The notes beneath the pieces were generated by a model that saw only the letters and a list, made by a program, of their open reading frames with translations, made no database searches and was not told the origin of the DNA. A program made the position numbers and the translations under genes. Below, piece after piece: positions 21,999-33,053 of a stretch of DNA of 64,000 nt (its first letter is position 1; every line of letters begins with the position of its first letter). Source of the stretch: Rugalucina vietnamica (lineage: Eukaryota; Mollusca; Bivalvia; Lucinida; Lucinidae); the NCBI GenBank assembly GCA_964017185.1, contig OZ024870.1, forward strand, positions 34,475,139 to 34,539,138. The letters run 5' to 3'.

Positions 21999-22000
21999 AT

Positions 22001-22191
22001 GTTTGCAAGTACATCTTACTTTACTCATATCCACTAGCATCATGCAGTGTTTATCTAGCTGCTTTTGGCAGTTTAAATGGGTCACGAATGGGGCTTTAAT
22101 AGCCCGGCAAAATCGTAGTATGGACCACCTTGCTTCCAGTAACATCATTTAAACTTTAGTTTGATTTTCCGGCACTGTCGAATACTTGCAG
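22001..22191. other. Short spacer, upstream of broken paralog exon
   Basis: Sequence between the truncated LINE end and the acceptor of the next exon. It ends CGAATACTTGCAG, the acceptor. Confidence 0.4.
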
Positions 22192-22957
22192 TGGCGCCTA
22201 GGTAAAAAGCCACTTCAAGATACAACTTTAGTTTCTCAGCTTTTATATTGACGGGGTATCAGAGAAAGCAGCAGAGAGGGCCAAAGACATCATATCGAAC
22301 TTGAGCTTGGAGCACTGTAAAAAGACCAGCTTGGCAGTCGCAAGCTTGTACCTTTGAGTATGTAGTTTGGAATGTCTTAAGTTTGGAATATCTTAACTTT
22401 TGCAGTCACAAACAATCAAACAAATGGGGTTTAAACAAAACATTCTGTCTCCGCGCTTTTCATAATGCTATTGCTGAAAATATAAGAAAGAAGTGTAATT
22501 TGTAACGTTTGCAATTTATGAGCTCCTGATATTTTTCTTTTTAATGAACATTATTTATTTTACCAATTATACAGACACACTTTGGAGTTTATTCTCATTC
22601 TTGGATATGAGCCTGTGCGTGAAAAAACCAACAATTTAGGATTCTGACCAGGTCCGACACAAACCGGCCTGTACAGTCACAGAAGCAGGCTAGAAGTTTG
22701 ACATTTTGGATTTAAGAAGAAGAGTTATTTTACTATCCATGTAGCAAAAACAAAGGCGCTGATCAGCTTCGCAGTTACTGCGAAGCTGATCTGCGCCTTT
22801 GTTTTTGCCTAAGCAAATTGTTGGTTTTCCCATGCGGCGGCTCATATGCATTTTCTATTGTATTTCTGGTACATATGATATACGGGTACTTTTGTCTTGT
22901 TTTCAGGTTGAAAATGTTGTGGACGTCGTCCTTAAGAAGAAAAACCAAATTCAGTAG
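22192..22957 (+). pseudogene. Broken dynein-stalk-like paralog
   Basis: Two exons match exons 3 and 4 of the intact minus-strand gene. Exon 22192-22357 starts WRLGKK and ends ASLYL. It is 166 nt against 174, an 8-nt deletion after LVSQL that shifts the frame, and the final TGG codon has become TGA just before the conserved gtatgt donor. Exon 22907-22957 starts after TTTTCAG and reads VENVVDVVLKKKNQIQ then TAG, the same end as the intact gene. A MITE-1 copy (22609-22843) lies in the intron between them. No upstream exon was found on this strand; the LINE lies there. Keeping intron positions shows DNA-level duplication rather than retrocopying. Confidence 0.8.
22609..22843 (+). mobile_element. 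MITE-1 copy
   Basis: Starts GAGCCTGTGCGTGAAAAAACC and ends TTTTCCCATGCGGCGGCTC. ATAT flanks both sides. The internal palindrome is GGCGCTGATCAGCTTCGCAG with its complement. It sits in the intron of the broken dynein-stalk paralog. Confidence 0.85.
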
Positions 22958-23754
22958 AGTTTTATTATTTATGATTTGGGAAACAATAACAGCGTGGAAT
23001 GCAGAAAAAATACACAGAAACATAGCAATTTTAATTTCGCCATTGAAACCAATTAAAAAAGAGGAAAGGTGCAATAAAACAAACCGTTAAAATAGCATGA
23101 CTCTTTCAAAACTCTTTTTTACAAATGTAAAACAAAGAATATAAACGTGACCAGCTGTGTAAATTCTAAAGACTCAGTAAAATTTAACCACTCCCTATTA
23201 GCATCTTCATCTATTAGATCTTTATAAAAAAAAATCACATAATAATACTATTTCTTTCCTTTCCTTTAAAACAACATCTATAATTTTTTTCGAAACGACC
23301 AACCCGTTCTACCATTTCAATAGGATTTCTATACAATGAACCTAAAGGAAAAGGATTTGTCTTTTTCTGGAATAATTTCTAACCATGAACAAGATATGGC
23401 ATTCGTTTCTATAGTAAATAACTACCCCGTGACCAAAACTAAACCGACTTATCACGCTAGGATTAGTAAACAGATTAAATGGGTAGCTTGTAGCAAGCCA
23501 TTTCATCTGTTTACGGTCCGAGCGTGGTAAATCGGTTTATTTTTTGTCACGGGGTATTTCATCACTTTATAATGCAACGAAAGTTGACAAATTTCGCGAA
23601 AAAACTTACCCAATGTGAGGAGATTTGCTTTCCATCATCTTGTTTATTTAGTCGACAGCTCAGCAATTACTCCACAGTAGGACATAAATCTTCTGCCCAT
23701 TTGCATACTCCCAGCAAGTTTCACGCCATTTAATTATATTTTACTAATTTTTCT
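22958..23754. other. No gene recognised
   Basis: Includes the former 3' region of the broken paralog, with GCAATAAAAC near 23071 as a possible old polyadenylation signal. At 23424-23555 the inverted repeat TAAATAACTACCCCGTGACCA / TGTCACGGGGTATTTCATCAC-type ends mark another possible small element. No gene is seen. Confidence 0.35.
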
Positions 23755-24070
23755 CATTCAAATGCATGGACAACCTATGTTGGCCTTGCCGTAAAATAGA
23801 TCAAGGTCATCCCAAGGTCATGAATTTTTTTTTTTTTTATAAATTTTCTAGAGCTCTTATCCCTGATGCTTCATGCCAAGTTTCGAAATCATAGGCCTTC
23901 TGGTTCTGGAGAAGAAGATTTTTAAAGGTTTTTGCTATTCATAGCCATGGCGGCCATCTTGGTCATGTGACCTTGACCAAACTTTCATTCTCCCTTCCAA
24001 AGAATGTTCCACACGAAGTTTGGCTTTGATTGGCCAAGCGGCATCAGAGAAGATCTTTGAATATTATGGT
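23755..24070 (-). repeat. Fragment of the 454-bp repeat
   Basis: In complement this matches the tandem unit at 57000-58900. Shared pieces include GGCCAATCAAAGCCAAA, GGTCACATGACCAAGATGGC and the ATAGATCAAGGTCAT-type nuclear-receptor-like stretch. Confidence 0.65.
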
Positions 24071-24102
24071 AATATACAGTACATGTACGCCGGGTAATAC
24101 AC

Positions 24103-24172
24103 GTTACTGCTAAGCTGATCTGCGCCTTTGTTTTCGCCTATTCAGATTGTTCGTTTACCCATGAGGCGGCTC
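24103..24172 (+). mobile_element. MITE-1 fragment (right third)
   Basis: Only the right arm of the palindrome and the right terminus remain: GCTAAGCTGATCTGCGCC, TTTGTTTTCGCC and CATGAGGCGGCTC. It abuts the end of the 454-bp repeat fragment. Confidence 0.75.
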
Positions 24173-24280
24173 ATATCACAGTTGAGAAAGCCTTTTAATC
24201 GTAAGCTTTGATTCCTTAGATCAGATCCTGAATTGTTGCCCCTACTTTCGAATCCTTATGCACGCCTTTCACAAGCTCTT

Positions 24281-24824
24281 TCATGTTTCCTCCCTGTATA
24301 GTGGAATTGACCAATAGAAGAACCTTATCGGTTTTTGGTCCATTTCTAGCTCTGGGAGTGGGTTGTTTGTTTCCGTGGCTAATACGAACCGGGATATTTT
24401 GTGGCGTTTCGCACGGAGTTCTCTAACTGGACTGGGATTCACACCCTTCGCTTGAAGTGGCATTCCACTATCAGGTCTTATGATCGGCTGGGAGGCTGAC
24501 TGTGCAATGCAAGCAAACAGTGTCTCATGGCCCCTGTCTTGCGTATGATCATGGCGTCTCATGAAATTTTCTAGAGTCCCTTCTCGCTTTTTGTTTAGGA
24601 GGAAATCTTCCATATCCCGTATTTCTTCATCGGTGGCGATTTCAAACAGGCCTGTCTCTTGCCTCCACTCAGCCATTAAGGGACCTTCTTGGTCAAAATA
24701 ATTGTTACACAAATTCTCACCCGAGGCCGTCAATAAATTAATAGCCGACACACATTTGAAACTATGTTTATGAAATAATGTCATATATTGCTGTACTGGC
24801 ATGTATCTTTTGGCAATTTTCTCC
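24281..24824 (-). CDS. Unrecognised terminal exon, 181 codons
   Basis: The open frame is best read as an exon. A pyrimidine-rich acceptor, ATCATTTTCAG, ends at 24825, and the frame then runs without a stop to TGA at 24281. The peptide starts EKIAKRYMPVQQYMTLFH. It contains an acidic stretch (FEIATDEEIRDMEDFLLNKK) and a basic, proline-containing tail (VRELRAKRHKISRFVLATE). No domain is recognised, and no transmembrane segment or signal peptide is seen. Base composition is more coding-like than the flanks. Upstream exons on the minus strand were not identified. It could also belong to a mobile element I do not know. Confidence 0.42.
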
Positions 24825-25108
24825 CTGAAAATGATCATCGAAAAATGTGTAATAGGTGTGAAACGCAGTTGGAATAAAGTGTTATTATCTGATTAAGGTA
24901 ACTATATGTACCGAGCAGGTTTTTGAGAAAGGGTTAACATACTATTTGATGTTTTATAGCGACAAATGTATATCTCACATATTGTACATGTTGTATTAAT
25001 AACACGGCCAAAACTTTACGAGTGGTTCACTATTTTGCGGAAATCTCAATAAATTTCAAGGCTATACTGTAAAATAGGAGACTTTGACACTAATGATCGA
25101 AATAAATT

Positions 25109-25343
25109 GAGCCTCGACGCGAGAAAACCGGTCTTCGGGGTTTCCGACAAGGTCCGACACAAACCGGCCTGTACAAGCACAGAAAAGAGCTAGAAGCTTG
25201 AAATTTCGGATTTAAGTAGAAGAGGAATTGTACTATCCGTGTAGCGAAAACAAAGGCGCTGATCAGCTTCGCGGTTACCGCGAAGCTGATCTGCGCCTTT
25301 GTTTTCGCATAGGCAATAATCCCGTTTTCTCACGATGCGGCTC
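25109..25343 (+). mobile_element. MITE-1 copy with best-preserved palindrome
   Basis: Starts GAGCCTCGACGCGAGAAAACC. Its palindrome, 25244-25308, has 32-nt arms around one central T with a single mismatch. It ends TCTCACGATGCGGCTC. Confidence 0.88.
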
Positions 25344-25417
25344 ATTTCATGGCCATGGTAATGTTAATGACACTTAGATAATTGTGATTATGCGGATGAT
25401 GAAAGTGGCAGCTCAGA

Positions 25418-25502
25418 AGAAGAAGAAGCTGAAAAGAAGAAGACGAAATAGAAGACGAAGAAGAAGACGAAGAAGAAGAAAAAAAAAGAAGAAGAAGAAG
25501 AA

Positions 25503-25568
<66 letters not shown>
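25418..25568. repeat. Compound (GAA)n / (GAT)n microsatellite
   Basis: An impure GAA/GAAGAC run passes into about 21 ATG/GAT triplets. It makes artificial Lys/Arg then poly-Met, or poly-Ser, reading frames. Confidence 0.95.
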
Positions 25569-25570
<2 letters not shown>

Positions 25571-25918
25571 ATAAAGTAGAATGGCGAAGATATAAAATGA
25601 ATTACATAATTCGAGTAAAATTGTTGTTTTCAAAATTACATAAACGTTTGAATCTAAAAACAACATATTGATACGATGCGGTTTCTGGTACCTGATTCCC
25701 TCGTGAGCCTGCAGAAACCAGACTGAATCTCTGACGATTGATGACAAGCTAGTCGTTATCAGTAGAACGCCTCCCTCTACTAACACTCTGTGTGCACCTG
25801 TCAGTGTCTGTTCAAGAACCGGATAATGTTGATCGTCACCTAATGCGTCCAGATGATGAAGCGTCTGGAAAATAGCTTCGATACTTTTAAAGAGGCACCG
25901 AAATGTATTAATTAGTAT
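25569..25918. other. No gene recognised
   Basis: Spacer. At 25693-25740 GGTACCTGATTCCC and related short palindromes are present, with no gene evidence. Confidence 0.3.
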
Positions 25919-25919
25919 A

Positions 25920-26063
25920 TAAATACAACATTGCTGAGAGGGTGATAGTAAGAATTTTCACCCTGAGGAAATGATTATCGACCGAGGCGAAGCCGAGGTT
26001 GATAATCATTTTCAAAGGATGAAAATTCTTACTATCACCCTCTCAGTAATGTTGTATTTATTT
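25920..26063. mobile_element. Palindromic MITE-3, complete
   Basis: A hairpin about 140 bp long. The left arm begins CAACATTGCTGAGAGGGTGA and the right arm ends TCACCCTCTCAGTAATGTTG. The loop centre is ACCGAGGCGAAGCCGAGGT. There are only a few mismatches between arms. Confidence 0.85.
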
Positions 26064-26357
26064 GATCATATCGAAATTGATGAAAATCGAAAAAATGTCA
26101 TTTTATTTGAATGCGTAATACCAATTTTGGCGCGACGTTGCGTTATTTCGCATTTAGGTAACGTCATCACAACAACTGATTCACGATTTTTAACGTCAAT
26201 TTAGCCCATTTTCTGTTACCAAAATAATTTTATATGTTTGTTTTACTTAATTTTATCAAACCTCTATTAAAATTATGTGTTTTGAAGGTACCTTCTTTGA
26301 TTCTTTGAGATAAAACCTTTTAGAAAAACGAACTGTACGCGCATATTTTATGCGCAT

Positions 26358-26462
26358 GTGATACAACATTGCTGATAGGGTGATAGTGAGAATTTTCACC
26401 CTGAGGAAATGATTATCGACCGAGGCGAAGCCGAGGTCGGTAATCATTTTCGAAGGGTGAAA
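26358..26462. mobile_element. MITE-3, second copy, truncated
   Basis: The left arm (CAACATTGCTGATAGGGTGA) and centre match the copy at 25920. The right arm stops after AAGGGTGAAA, close to where the LINE relic begins, so that insertion may have removed the rest. Confidence 0.75.
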
Positions 26463-28709
26463 TATTAATTATGACCAGGCAACAAAATATACAGTATGTT
26501 AAGTTGAGCTCAGCAAGGCTTACTGACCAACCGGATGGAAAAGTGGTCTTACTAGTCAAACCTACTCAGGAAAAGTGGTCTAGTCAAAGCAACAGGTGCA
26601 GACAAAATATCCGTAAAACTATTAAAATTGGACAAGCCGTCATTGGTTAAACCTTTAACAAACTTAATATTTCTATAAATGCAAATTCATTTCCTAGTAA
26701 ACTTACACCACTACATAAGAAAAATGGCCCATTGTTAAAATCAAACTATAGGCCCGTCAGTATTCTCCCAATACCTTCCAAAATTTATGAAAAGGTTTTA
26801 TCTTAACAGTTGACCAGCTACTTTGACTCTATTTTTGATGATTTCTTGTGTGCGTTTAGGAAAGGCCACGGTTGTCAAACTACTCTTTTACGACTTCTAG
26901 AAGACTGGAAATTTGCCCTTGATTCAAATGAATATGTAGCAGCTATACTTATGGACTTGTCGAAAGCATTCGATTGTCTACCCCATGACATACTTCTTTC
27001 CAAACTATCAGCTTATGGCCTGTCTGATAACTCAGTACTATTACTTAAATCTTACCTTTCTGACCGCAAACAGCGAATCAAAATCGGTAGTGTTGTAAGT
27101 AGCTGGGCAAATATCAATAAAGGCGTCCCGCAAGGTTCAATTTTAGGCCCTCTGCTTTTTAATGTTTTTATCAATGATATATTTTATTTTATCAAAACAT
27201 GTACTCTTTACAATTATGCAGATGACAATACTTTATCATTCCATTCTCCAGACTTTAGTGAGCTCATTAAGTTTTTACAGCAAGAAGGAAAAATCCTTAT
27301 AGACTGGTTTTCAACTGTATGCAGGCAAATCCCAGTAAGTTTCAAGCAATTGCTGTTGGTAAGAAAACTTTTGAAAAATCTACAGTTTTTCGTTTTGAGT
27401 CTGTGAACATTACATGCGAAGAGGTTGTCAAATTATTAGGAGTAGATATTGATTTTAATTTAAGTTTTGACCAGCACATAAGTAATATATGCAAAAAGGC
27501 AGCATAGCAATTGAATGTTATGAGACGAATCGGACATAATATCAGCTTACTTAACAGATTAACAATTTTCCATACATTTGTCTTGTCCAATTTCAATTTC
27601 TGTCCTTTGGCTTGGCATTTTTGTACTGAAAGCAATACCAAAAAGATGGAGAAATTACAAGAAAGAGGCCTTAGGTTTGTATATAACGATTTTTCCACCT
27701 CGTATGAAGATCTTCTTACCAAAGCAAAACTTTCAACTCTACATATAAGACGAATGAGAACTATGACCATTGAAACGTTTAAAATTTTGAATAATTTAGC
27801 ACCGCCAATTCTTACAAATATTCTCCAAAAACGTGAAAATCGCTATAATTTTCGTTATTCAAACATTTTACAGATTCCGAGTGTTAGAACCAGTAAGTTT
27901 GGTAAGAACTCCTTTAGATACGCTGCACCTGTGTTGTGGAACTCACTTCCAGAAGAATTTAGAAAGTGTTCTAATTTTAACCAGTTTCGGCAGATGATTT
28001 TATCTTGGAATGGTAAAGAATGCAAATGTGTAGCTTGCAACTATACTTAAAAGTAACCACGGCACAGGAGTAGCAATATGTTTAAATTAGAATTGTTTTA
28101 TGTGTTTTCTTTGTATTTTAGTTACATGTTCTATGTTCATTTTTATAATTTTGTTCTTGTTTTTAAACCTTTAAGGTCCTTTGGACTAACCGTCTGCTCT
28201 GGACACAAACGTTTCTGGAGAGTCGGTCTGGCTCGTGGAGAAGCTTCGGTGACGCTCTGGTGCCAGGTCCATTGGATCCACGGGTTTCATTATTATAAAG
28301 TTTAGCAAGATAATCTAATGTGCTAATTTACTGTTCTAGACATATAACTAGTAGTATACTAATTTATTAAGTCATATTTTAAAAACTAACTATATAATAA
28401 GATTTACTGAATGCATATACATAAACATATAAACTGTTTTAGAAGAAATTGACTATTAGCATTATAATTAATATAAGTCTTATTTAAAACAAAATTTAAA
28501 CATATATACTATATTCAATCTTAACACGTGTATTTAAAATTGTCAATGTCTTTCATAATTGATGTTTTTCAGCTGTTTTACTTTTGTTGATTATATACAA
28601 TTGTTGTTAATTAGTCGGTTAAAAAGCTCGTCAGAGCTTATGTTGTACTTTTGTGATACTTGCCGACTCAAAATAAATCTTATCTTATCTTATCTTATCT
28701 TATCTTATT
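26463..28709 (+). mobile_element. LINE relic ending in (TCTTA)n
   Basis: A 5'-truncated plus-strand LINE with degraded reverse transcriptase. After its 3' UTR it ends in AAATAAATCTTATCTTATCT, a short tandem repeat at about 28677-28708 instead of poly(A). Such tails are known for CR1-type LINEs. Confidence 0.8.
26560..28050 (+). pseudogene. LINE ORF2 reverse transcriptase, several breaks
   Basis: Degraded pieces upstream (KATGADKISVKLLKL near 26595, NYRPVSILPIPSKIYEKVL near 26740) lead into a longer open stretch from 26810. It carries AILMDLSKAFDCLPHDILL, GVPQGSILGPLLF and YNYADDNTLS. A frameshift near 27320 moves the protein to MQANPSKFQAIAVGKK. A TAG at 27506-27508 precedes the thumb and C-terminal region (27511-28050), which ends CKCVACNYT. 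With the stop after KVLS near 26805, at least three disabling changes are visible. Confidence 0.82.
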
Positions 28710-29250
28710 CATAGAAGACTTAGCTGTTACTTGGCAGGTTACATTCAAAAGCCGTTTCGGATGTCATGACATTCCCTTTGACGGTTAGGAGACAACATCC
28801 CGACATGACTACATATACATGTAGTTGTTGACTGACATGTAACTTCAGCATAAAATCTAACCATTTAAAGTATCAAAACCTCAAATAGCATACACATGCA
28901 TAATCGTTCAATATTATGGGTGGTATCTGTATTCACAGGAAAATAATACGCATATCGACCCAAAAAGCGGCAAATCGACGTATCTCGTGCACGAATTATA
29001 CATTTTATGGTTTGATAGTAAGAATGACCCAAAATATAGCCTAATTTCTTTTAATTTCAGACTAGGCTAGACGCGATCTGTTTGCATAGTTGACTAATCG
29101 CACGTGTTCATATCTGGCCGACCAAGTTATTAATATAGAGTCCGTTCTATAAATACATCGAACCATTGATTATAGTGGCTGCTGTGTCCTACTGGGTTCG
29201 TCCATGTAAATGTAGCGCCAAATGGAGATACTGGAGACTGAAAGTGATGC
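28710..29250. other. No gene recognised
   Basis: Spacer after the LINE tail. No conserved ORF or repeat unit identified. Confidence 0.3.
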
Positions 29251-29532
29251 TCAGATGCGTTGATATTTTGGTTTCAGGCAGGATTTTGCTTTTAAAATCA
29301 TATACCCAAATCTGAGGATGTAGTCCCCCAGATAGTGCGCGGGATTCAGACCCTTCTTAACAGGTATTTGGGACGCAGAGAGCTGGTACGCGGGATTCAA
29401 CAAATACAGCAAATCGTACGCGTATTCTTTGTGCATTCTTAAAAGTTTTGTGGATGTTTCTCTAACCCTTTGTGCGGTAAAATAAAGTTTTTCTTCGCTC
29501 GCTCGGTATTTAAATGATATATTCTGCTGCAA
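29251..29532 (-). CDS. Low-confidence ORF, possible exon
   Basis: A 93-codon minus-strand ORF with coding-like composition (YRASEEKLYFTAQRVRET, then KKGLNPAHYLGDYILRFGY). The phrase LNPAY/LNPAH is repeated 25 residues apart. No domain is recognised and no clean splice acceptor was fixed. It may be chance or part of a repeat. Confidence 0.25.
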   Translation of the reverse strand: MQQNISFKYRASEEKLYFTAQRVRETSTKLLRMHKEYAYDLLYLLNPAYQLSASQIPVKKGLNPAHYLGDYILRFGYMILKAKSCLKPKYQRI

Positions 29533-29589
29533 TCAGGGCCGAGCACAAATCATTAGAACTAAGGGGTGCACCTGACACTTTCTATTTGC

Positions 29590-29660
29590 TTGTATGAATT
29601 GAGGCTTTACGCCCCAGTCAACATTTTTGGGACTTTTGTCCAACATTAAGATATCATGGC
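29590..29660 (-). repeat. SINE/LINE 3'-tail-like repeat
   Basis: In complement it reads AAAAGTCCCAAAAATG, then TTGACTGGGGCGTAAAG, matching 14240-14355. Confidence 0.45.
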
Positions 29661-31269
29661 ACTCTTAAATGTGCTTCAGAAATAGCCACCCAAGTAAATA
29701 AAGGGGAAAAATATGTGTACAAAACACAAATAAGTGAATCCTCAGAGAATTACAACTGAAAAAGGTGTGGATGGTAGTTGTATGCAGATAGACAAATGAT
29801 AGCTCGGACATCAATGTTATTGCATTACTTGTTCTTGCCGAGGTTATAAAAGCAATAAACCCCATTGAACTCTCTGCTGATTTGCCTCTGAAAACGTGTG
29901 ATAATAGAACATGTTCTATTCCATATGTTTAGCACACGTGCTAAAACATAGCAGTTCATATCGCAATTTAGATGGTAGGGCCTATGTTTTCCACATATGC
30001 ACAGCCAATATATGTGAAAAGCACATCGTCTAAATTAGCATTAAGGCTAACATGTATGAAAAATTTGACAAAACCAATCTAGGTGTCCCTTTTAACATGT
30101 TTACAAAACTTCATCACGTGAGTTCAAGAGTCACGGTCAACGTAATTTACGTATATGAGAAAGGGCCTCGGATCCATTATTTTTCAGGAATGGATACTTA
30201 CTCGGACTTTCTCCGACTTAAAATACACCATACACTGGCGCCTTTGTTTCGTTATAACAAGTGCTTTTAATCTTTAGACAGCAAGCCGGTTGACCAGACC
30301 TTGCACAACATATTTCCGCTTAATTTTCTTTTCTCGCGACATGATATGTTGGTCAAACTATCCCACGGACATAACGAGGAAACTAACTGTGAACAATGTT
30401 AACACTTTCTCGTGCATCCATGTACAAATAGAGCATTCACAGTAGTTTCCCTTTTTACACGTCGTTAAACGTAGTGTCTATGTTCAATACCATTTAATTA
30501 TGATTTTGTATAAATACATAATATAATGTGTGTTAATCGATGAGACAGCGTACATGGATCTGTTAAGGGCTAATCTCCATGCTCGAAAGACAGAGGACCA
30601 TTATAATGCCCGGCTGTTTTGGGGGGAAAACAGCTGGTCATAAATAACTGTGTGAAGTCTGTTCCTACTTCCAGGTTTCTCATTCACCCCACACTAACCC
30701 TAACCTTCTAACAATGAAACCAGGGAGCAAGAACCTTATGCGATGATTCGTTGGATAACGTTTTGGGGAATTTATGATACCGACTATTTCATCGCAAAGG
30801 ATTTCAAATACTAGGAAGAAATTGTATTTAATATTAGGTAGATTCTAAACCATTTGCTAGAAAAGCTTCCAATCAGACTGCACAAAATTTAATGTCTTTG
30901 AACATAGCGAACACATTATTTTGGGGTGCAGCAAAGGGAAAATGAACACTTCATTGGTGACCCTGACTTTTGTGCTCACACGAGCTCATGCGAAAAATAA
31001 TGGACACTAAACTGTCCATTCCCGAAAAATAATGGACAGTTTTTATAAAAGGATGACGTCATGGGTGTATTTTAACTATAGAACATGCAGAAATTTAAAG
31101 GCGCATTGTACAATGTTCACAAAGACGTTTCATAGCTTAGTTTTAAAGGATGTCATGAACATGTTAGTAGTGAATTAATTATTATATCCTTGTTCATTGA
31201 TACTGTCAATCTCAAATCTGGTAGTCGCCAACTTCGAATTCTAAGTTAGTTAGTTAGCAACAACCAGTT
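29661..31269. other. No gene recognised
   Basis: AT-rich DNA. Notable only for a CCCCACACTAACCCTAACC stretch near 30686-30706, which resembles two telomere-type units but is too short to mean much, and for palindromes such as GAACATGTTC near 29907. Confidence 0.35.
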
Positions 31270-31480
31270 GAATAACAATACCCCGACGCCTTACCTGATC
31301 GTACCTATCCGCACCCACAAGCCTGACCCATCCTATAACCTATCCCCACCCACAAGCCCAGACCCAACCCTACCCACAAGCCCCAACCAATTCCCATCCC
31401 ACTGAGAAACCGGGACCCAACCACTTACCTATCCCCACCCATAATTTCCGACGCTCCCTTTCCTTTCCCCAAGGCCCTGA
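31270..31480. repeat. C-rich degenerate tandem repeat
   Basis: Repeated variants of CCTATCCCCACCCACAAGCC with irregular spacing. The strand asymmetry (C and A on plus) is strong. No coding meaning. Confidence 0.6.
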
Positions 31481-32025
31481 CCCCAACCCAGATATGCGGA
31501 CCCTCACCGAGGAAACCGCTTAGTTGAAGCGAAGGCACAGCACCAACGCTCTTCGCCCAGGCTAAGCCCGAGCGGCATGTCGTTCAACATTGTGCTGAAC
31601 TAGAACCTTCTCCAGCACTTTGCTGTTGTGCAATAGCGATACGCAGGCCTCGGATTTATATCATTGGCACGGATATCACTTACAGCATGACGCCGAAGAA
31701 GGCAAAGTAACTGGTACAAAACCAGGTTAAACGCATACACTTCGGGGCAAAGGTTAAGAATAAACCAAGTATTACTGTAAAAAGGTATAATAAAATTTCA
31801 TTATTTATAATGAAACTAGGCTGTTGTAGATATTAGACTTGCGTATTTGCTGTTTGTAAAATCTGAATTTATATTAACATGCTAAAATGTATTTATATTT
31901 GAGACAATTATCGTAGGAAGCATTTTCTATGGACTTATTCTAGAAGCTGAAAAAATGAGTACTTCCCCTTGCAATTGTATATTTTCATAGAATTATAATC
32001 TTACTATAATACAAAAAGGCCCAAA
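31481..32025. other. No gene recognised
   Basis: A moderately GC-rich section (31490-31720) without a long ORF, followed by AT-rich DNA. Confidence 0.3.
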
Positions 32026-32115
32026 TGACATGGCCGAGTGGTAAAAGACGCAAATAATTTATCTTAATTGATTGACAAGCGTGGAACGTGCGTTCAAATC
32101 CCACAAACGTCGAAA
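32026..32115 (+). repeat. tRNA-like sequence (SINE head or tRNA relic)
   Basis: A box ATGGCCGAGTGGTAAAAGA and B box-like GCGTTCAAATCCC. It is most like tRNA-Ser/Leu but lacks a matching acceptor stem. It is followed by CAAACGTCGAAATG and an AT-rich stretch. Confidence 0.5.
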
Positions 32116-32195
32116 TGTTTTACTTCTATACTTATTTTGCTTTTATTTTAGTTTATTTCATACTTAATAAAACTTATTTTGTTTTTATTTTAGTT

Positions 32196-32232
32196 TTTAG
32201 CTCACCTGAGCCGATGGCTCCAGACGGCTCTT
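32196..32232 (+). repeat. Start fragment of the TAGCTCACCTGAGC repeat
   Basis: TTAGCTCACCTGAGCCGATG followed by CTCCAGACGGCTC matches the left end of the composite element at 56969-58941. The rest is missing. Confidence 0.55.
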
Positions 32233-32271
32233 TACACTTTCTTCCACATTGACCCCTTTGGAATTATATGT

Positions 32272-32492
32272 GAGCCTTCTCGTGGGAAAACCAATAATGT
32301 GGTTTTCGAACAGGTCTGACACAACCCGGCCTAGATGGCTAAAGACTGGAAATTTCTGATATACAAAGTAGAGGAATTGTACTATCCATGTAGCGAGAAC
32401 AAAGGCGCTGATCAGCTTCGCAGTCACTGTGAAGCTGATCTGCGCCTTTGGTTTCGCATATGCAGATTGTTGGTTTTTTCATGAGGTGGCTC
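32272..32492 (+). mobile_element. MITE-1 copy
   Basis: Starts GAGCCTTCTCGTGGGAAAACC and ends TTTTTTCATGAGGTGGCTC. The palindrome GGCGCTGATCAGCTTCGCAG is present with a few mismatches in the right arm. Confidence 0.82.
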
Positions 32493-33012
32493 ATTCTTCA
32501 TTGTCCATGTTCGTGTGCCTCGCAAGAGCATTTTCATAGCACAAGAACACAATTCATACCAGAAAAAGGACATACCTAATGCCTAGGTTACATTTGCGAT
32601 TTTCGTACGATTTTTTAATCTGCAATTTTCCCTCCGATTTTTAGGCATCGTAGGTGATCGTGGGCTACGACATTTGTCACGGTATATGTTAATCCCATTT
32701 CACCCGTGCCTCTGCAATTTTAAATATGCCTTAAATAGTATTCGGGACTCAGGGCAAAAATTATAGAGTATTCAGGACTCAAGGGGGAAGGGGGTTACAC
32801 CCTAAAATATGACAATAAAATATCTGATATTAATTTTTAAGCCCGGTTTTCGAGCTTCTTAAATAAATGGACAGGCTTTAGTGTCTTCAGACCATGTGCT
32901 ATTGTAAGAGGAAGGGCGATAATGTGTCATATGACAAGTCACATCAAATCACATTGGTGTGCTGGTAAATACATAATATCTGCCAATTCTATAGCAAAAT
33001 ATACAGTCGGAA

Positions 33013-33015
<3 letters not shown>
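32493..33015. other. No gene recognised
   Basis: Spacer. A TACGATTTTTTAATCTGCAA / GATTTTTAGGCATCGTAGG stretch near 32609-32655 looks repetitive but was not matched elsewhere in the window. Confidence 0.3.

Positions 33016-33053
<38 letters not shown>

Larger units (their letters stand above)
18645..22000 (-). mobile_element. 5'-truncated LINE, minus strand, with nested insertion
   Basis: The element runs from about 22000 down to a poly(A) tail seen as a T run at 18645-18659. It holds the 3' part of ORF2: linker, reverse transcriptase and C-terminal cysteine motif. A 1019-bp TIR element interrupts it at 19771-20789. No endonuclease domain remains. Jockey/CR1-type affinity is suggested by motif style only. 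Confidence 0.85.

Noticed and set aside
25384-25786. Lys/Arg/Met-rich and Ser-rich ORFs
   Set aside because: Translation of the GAA/GAT microsatellite on either strand.
30686-30706. Telomere-like CCCTAA repeats
   Set aside because: Only about two units; far too short to be an interstitial telomere.
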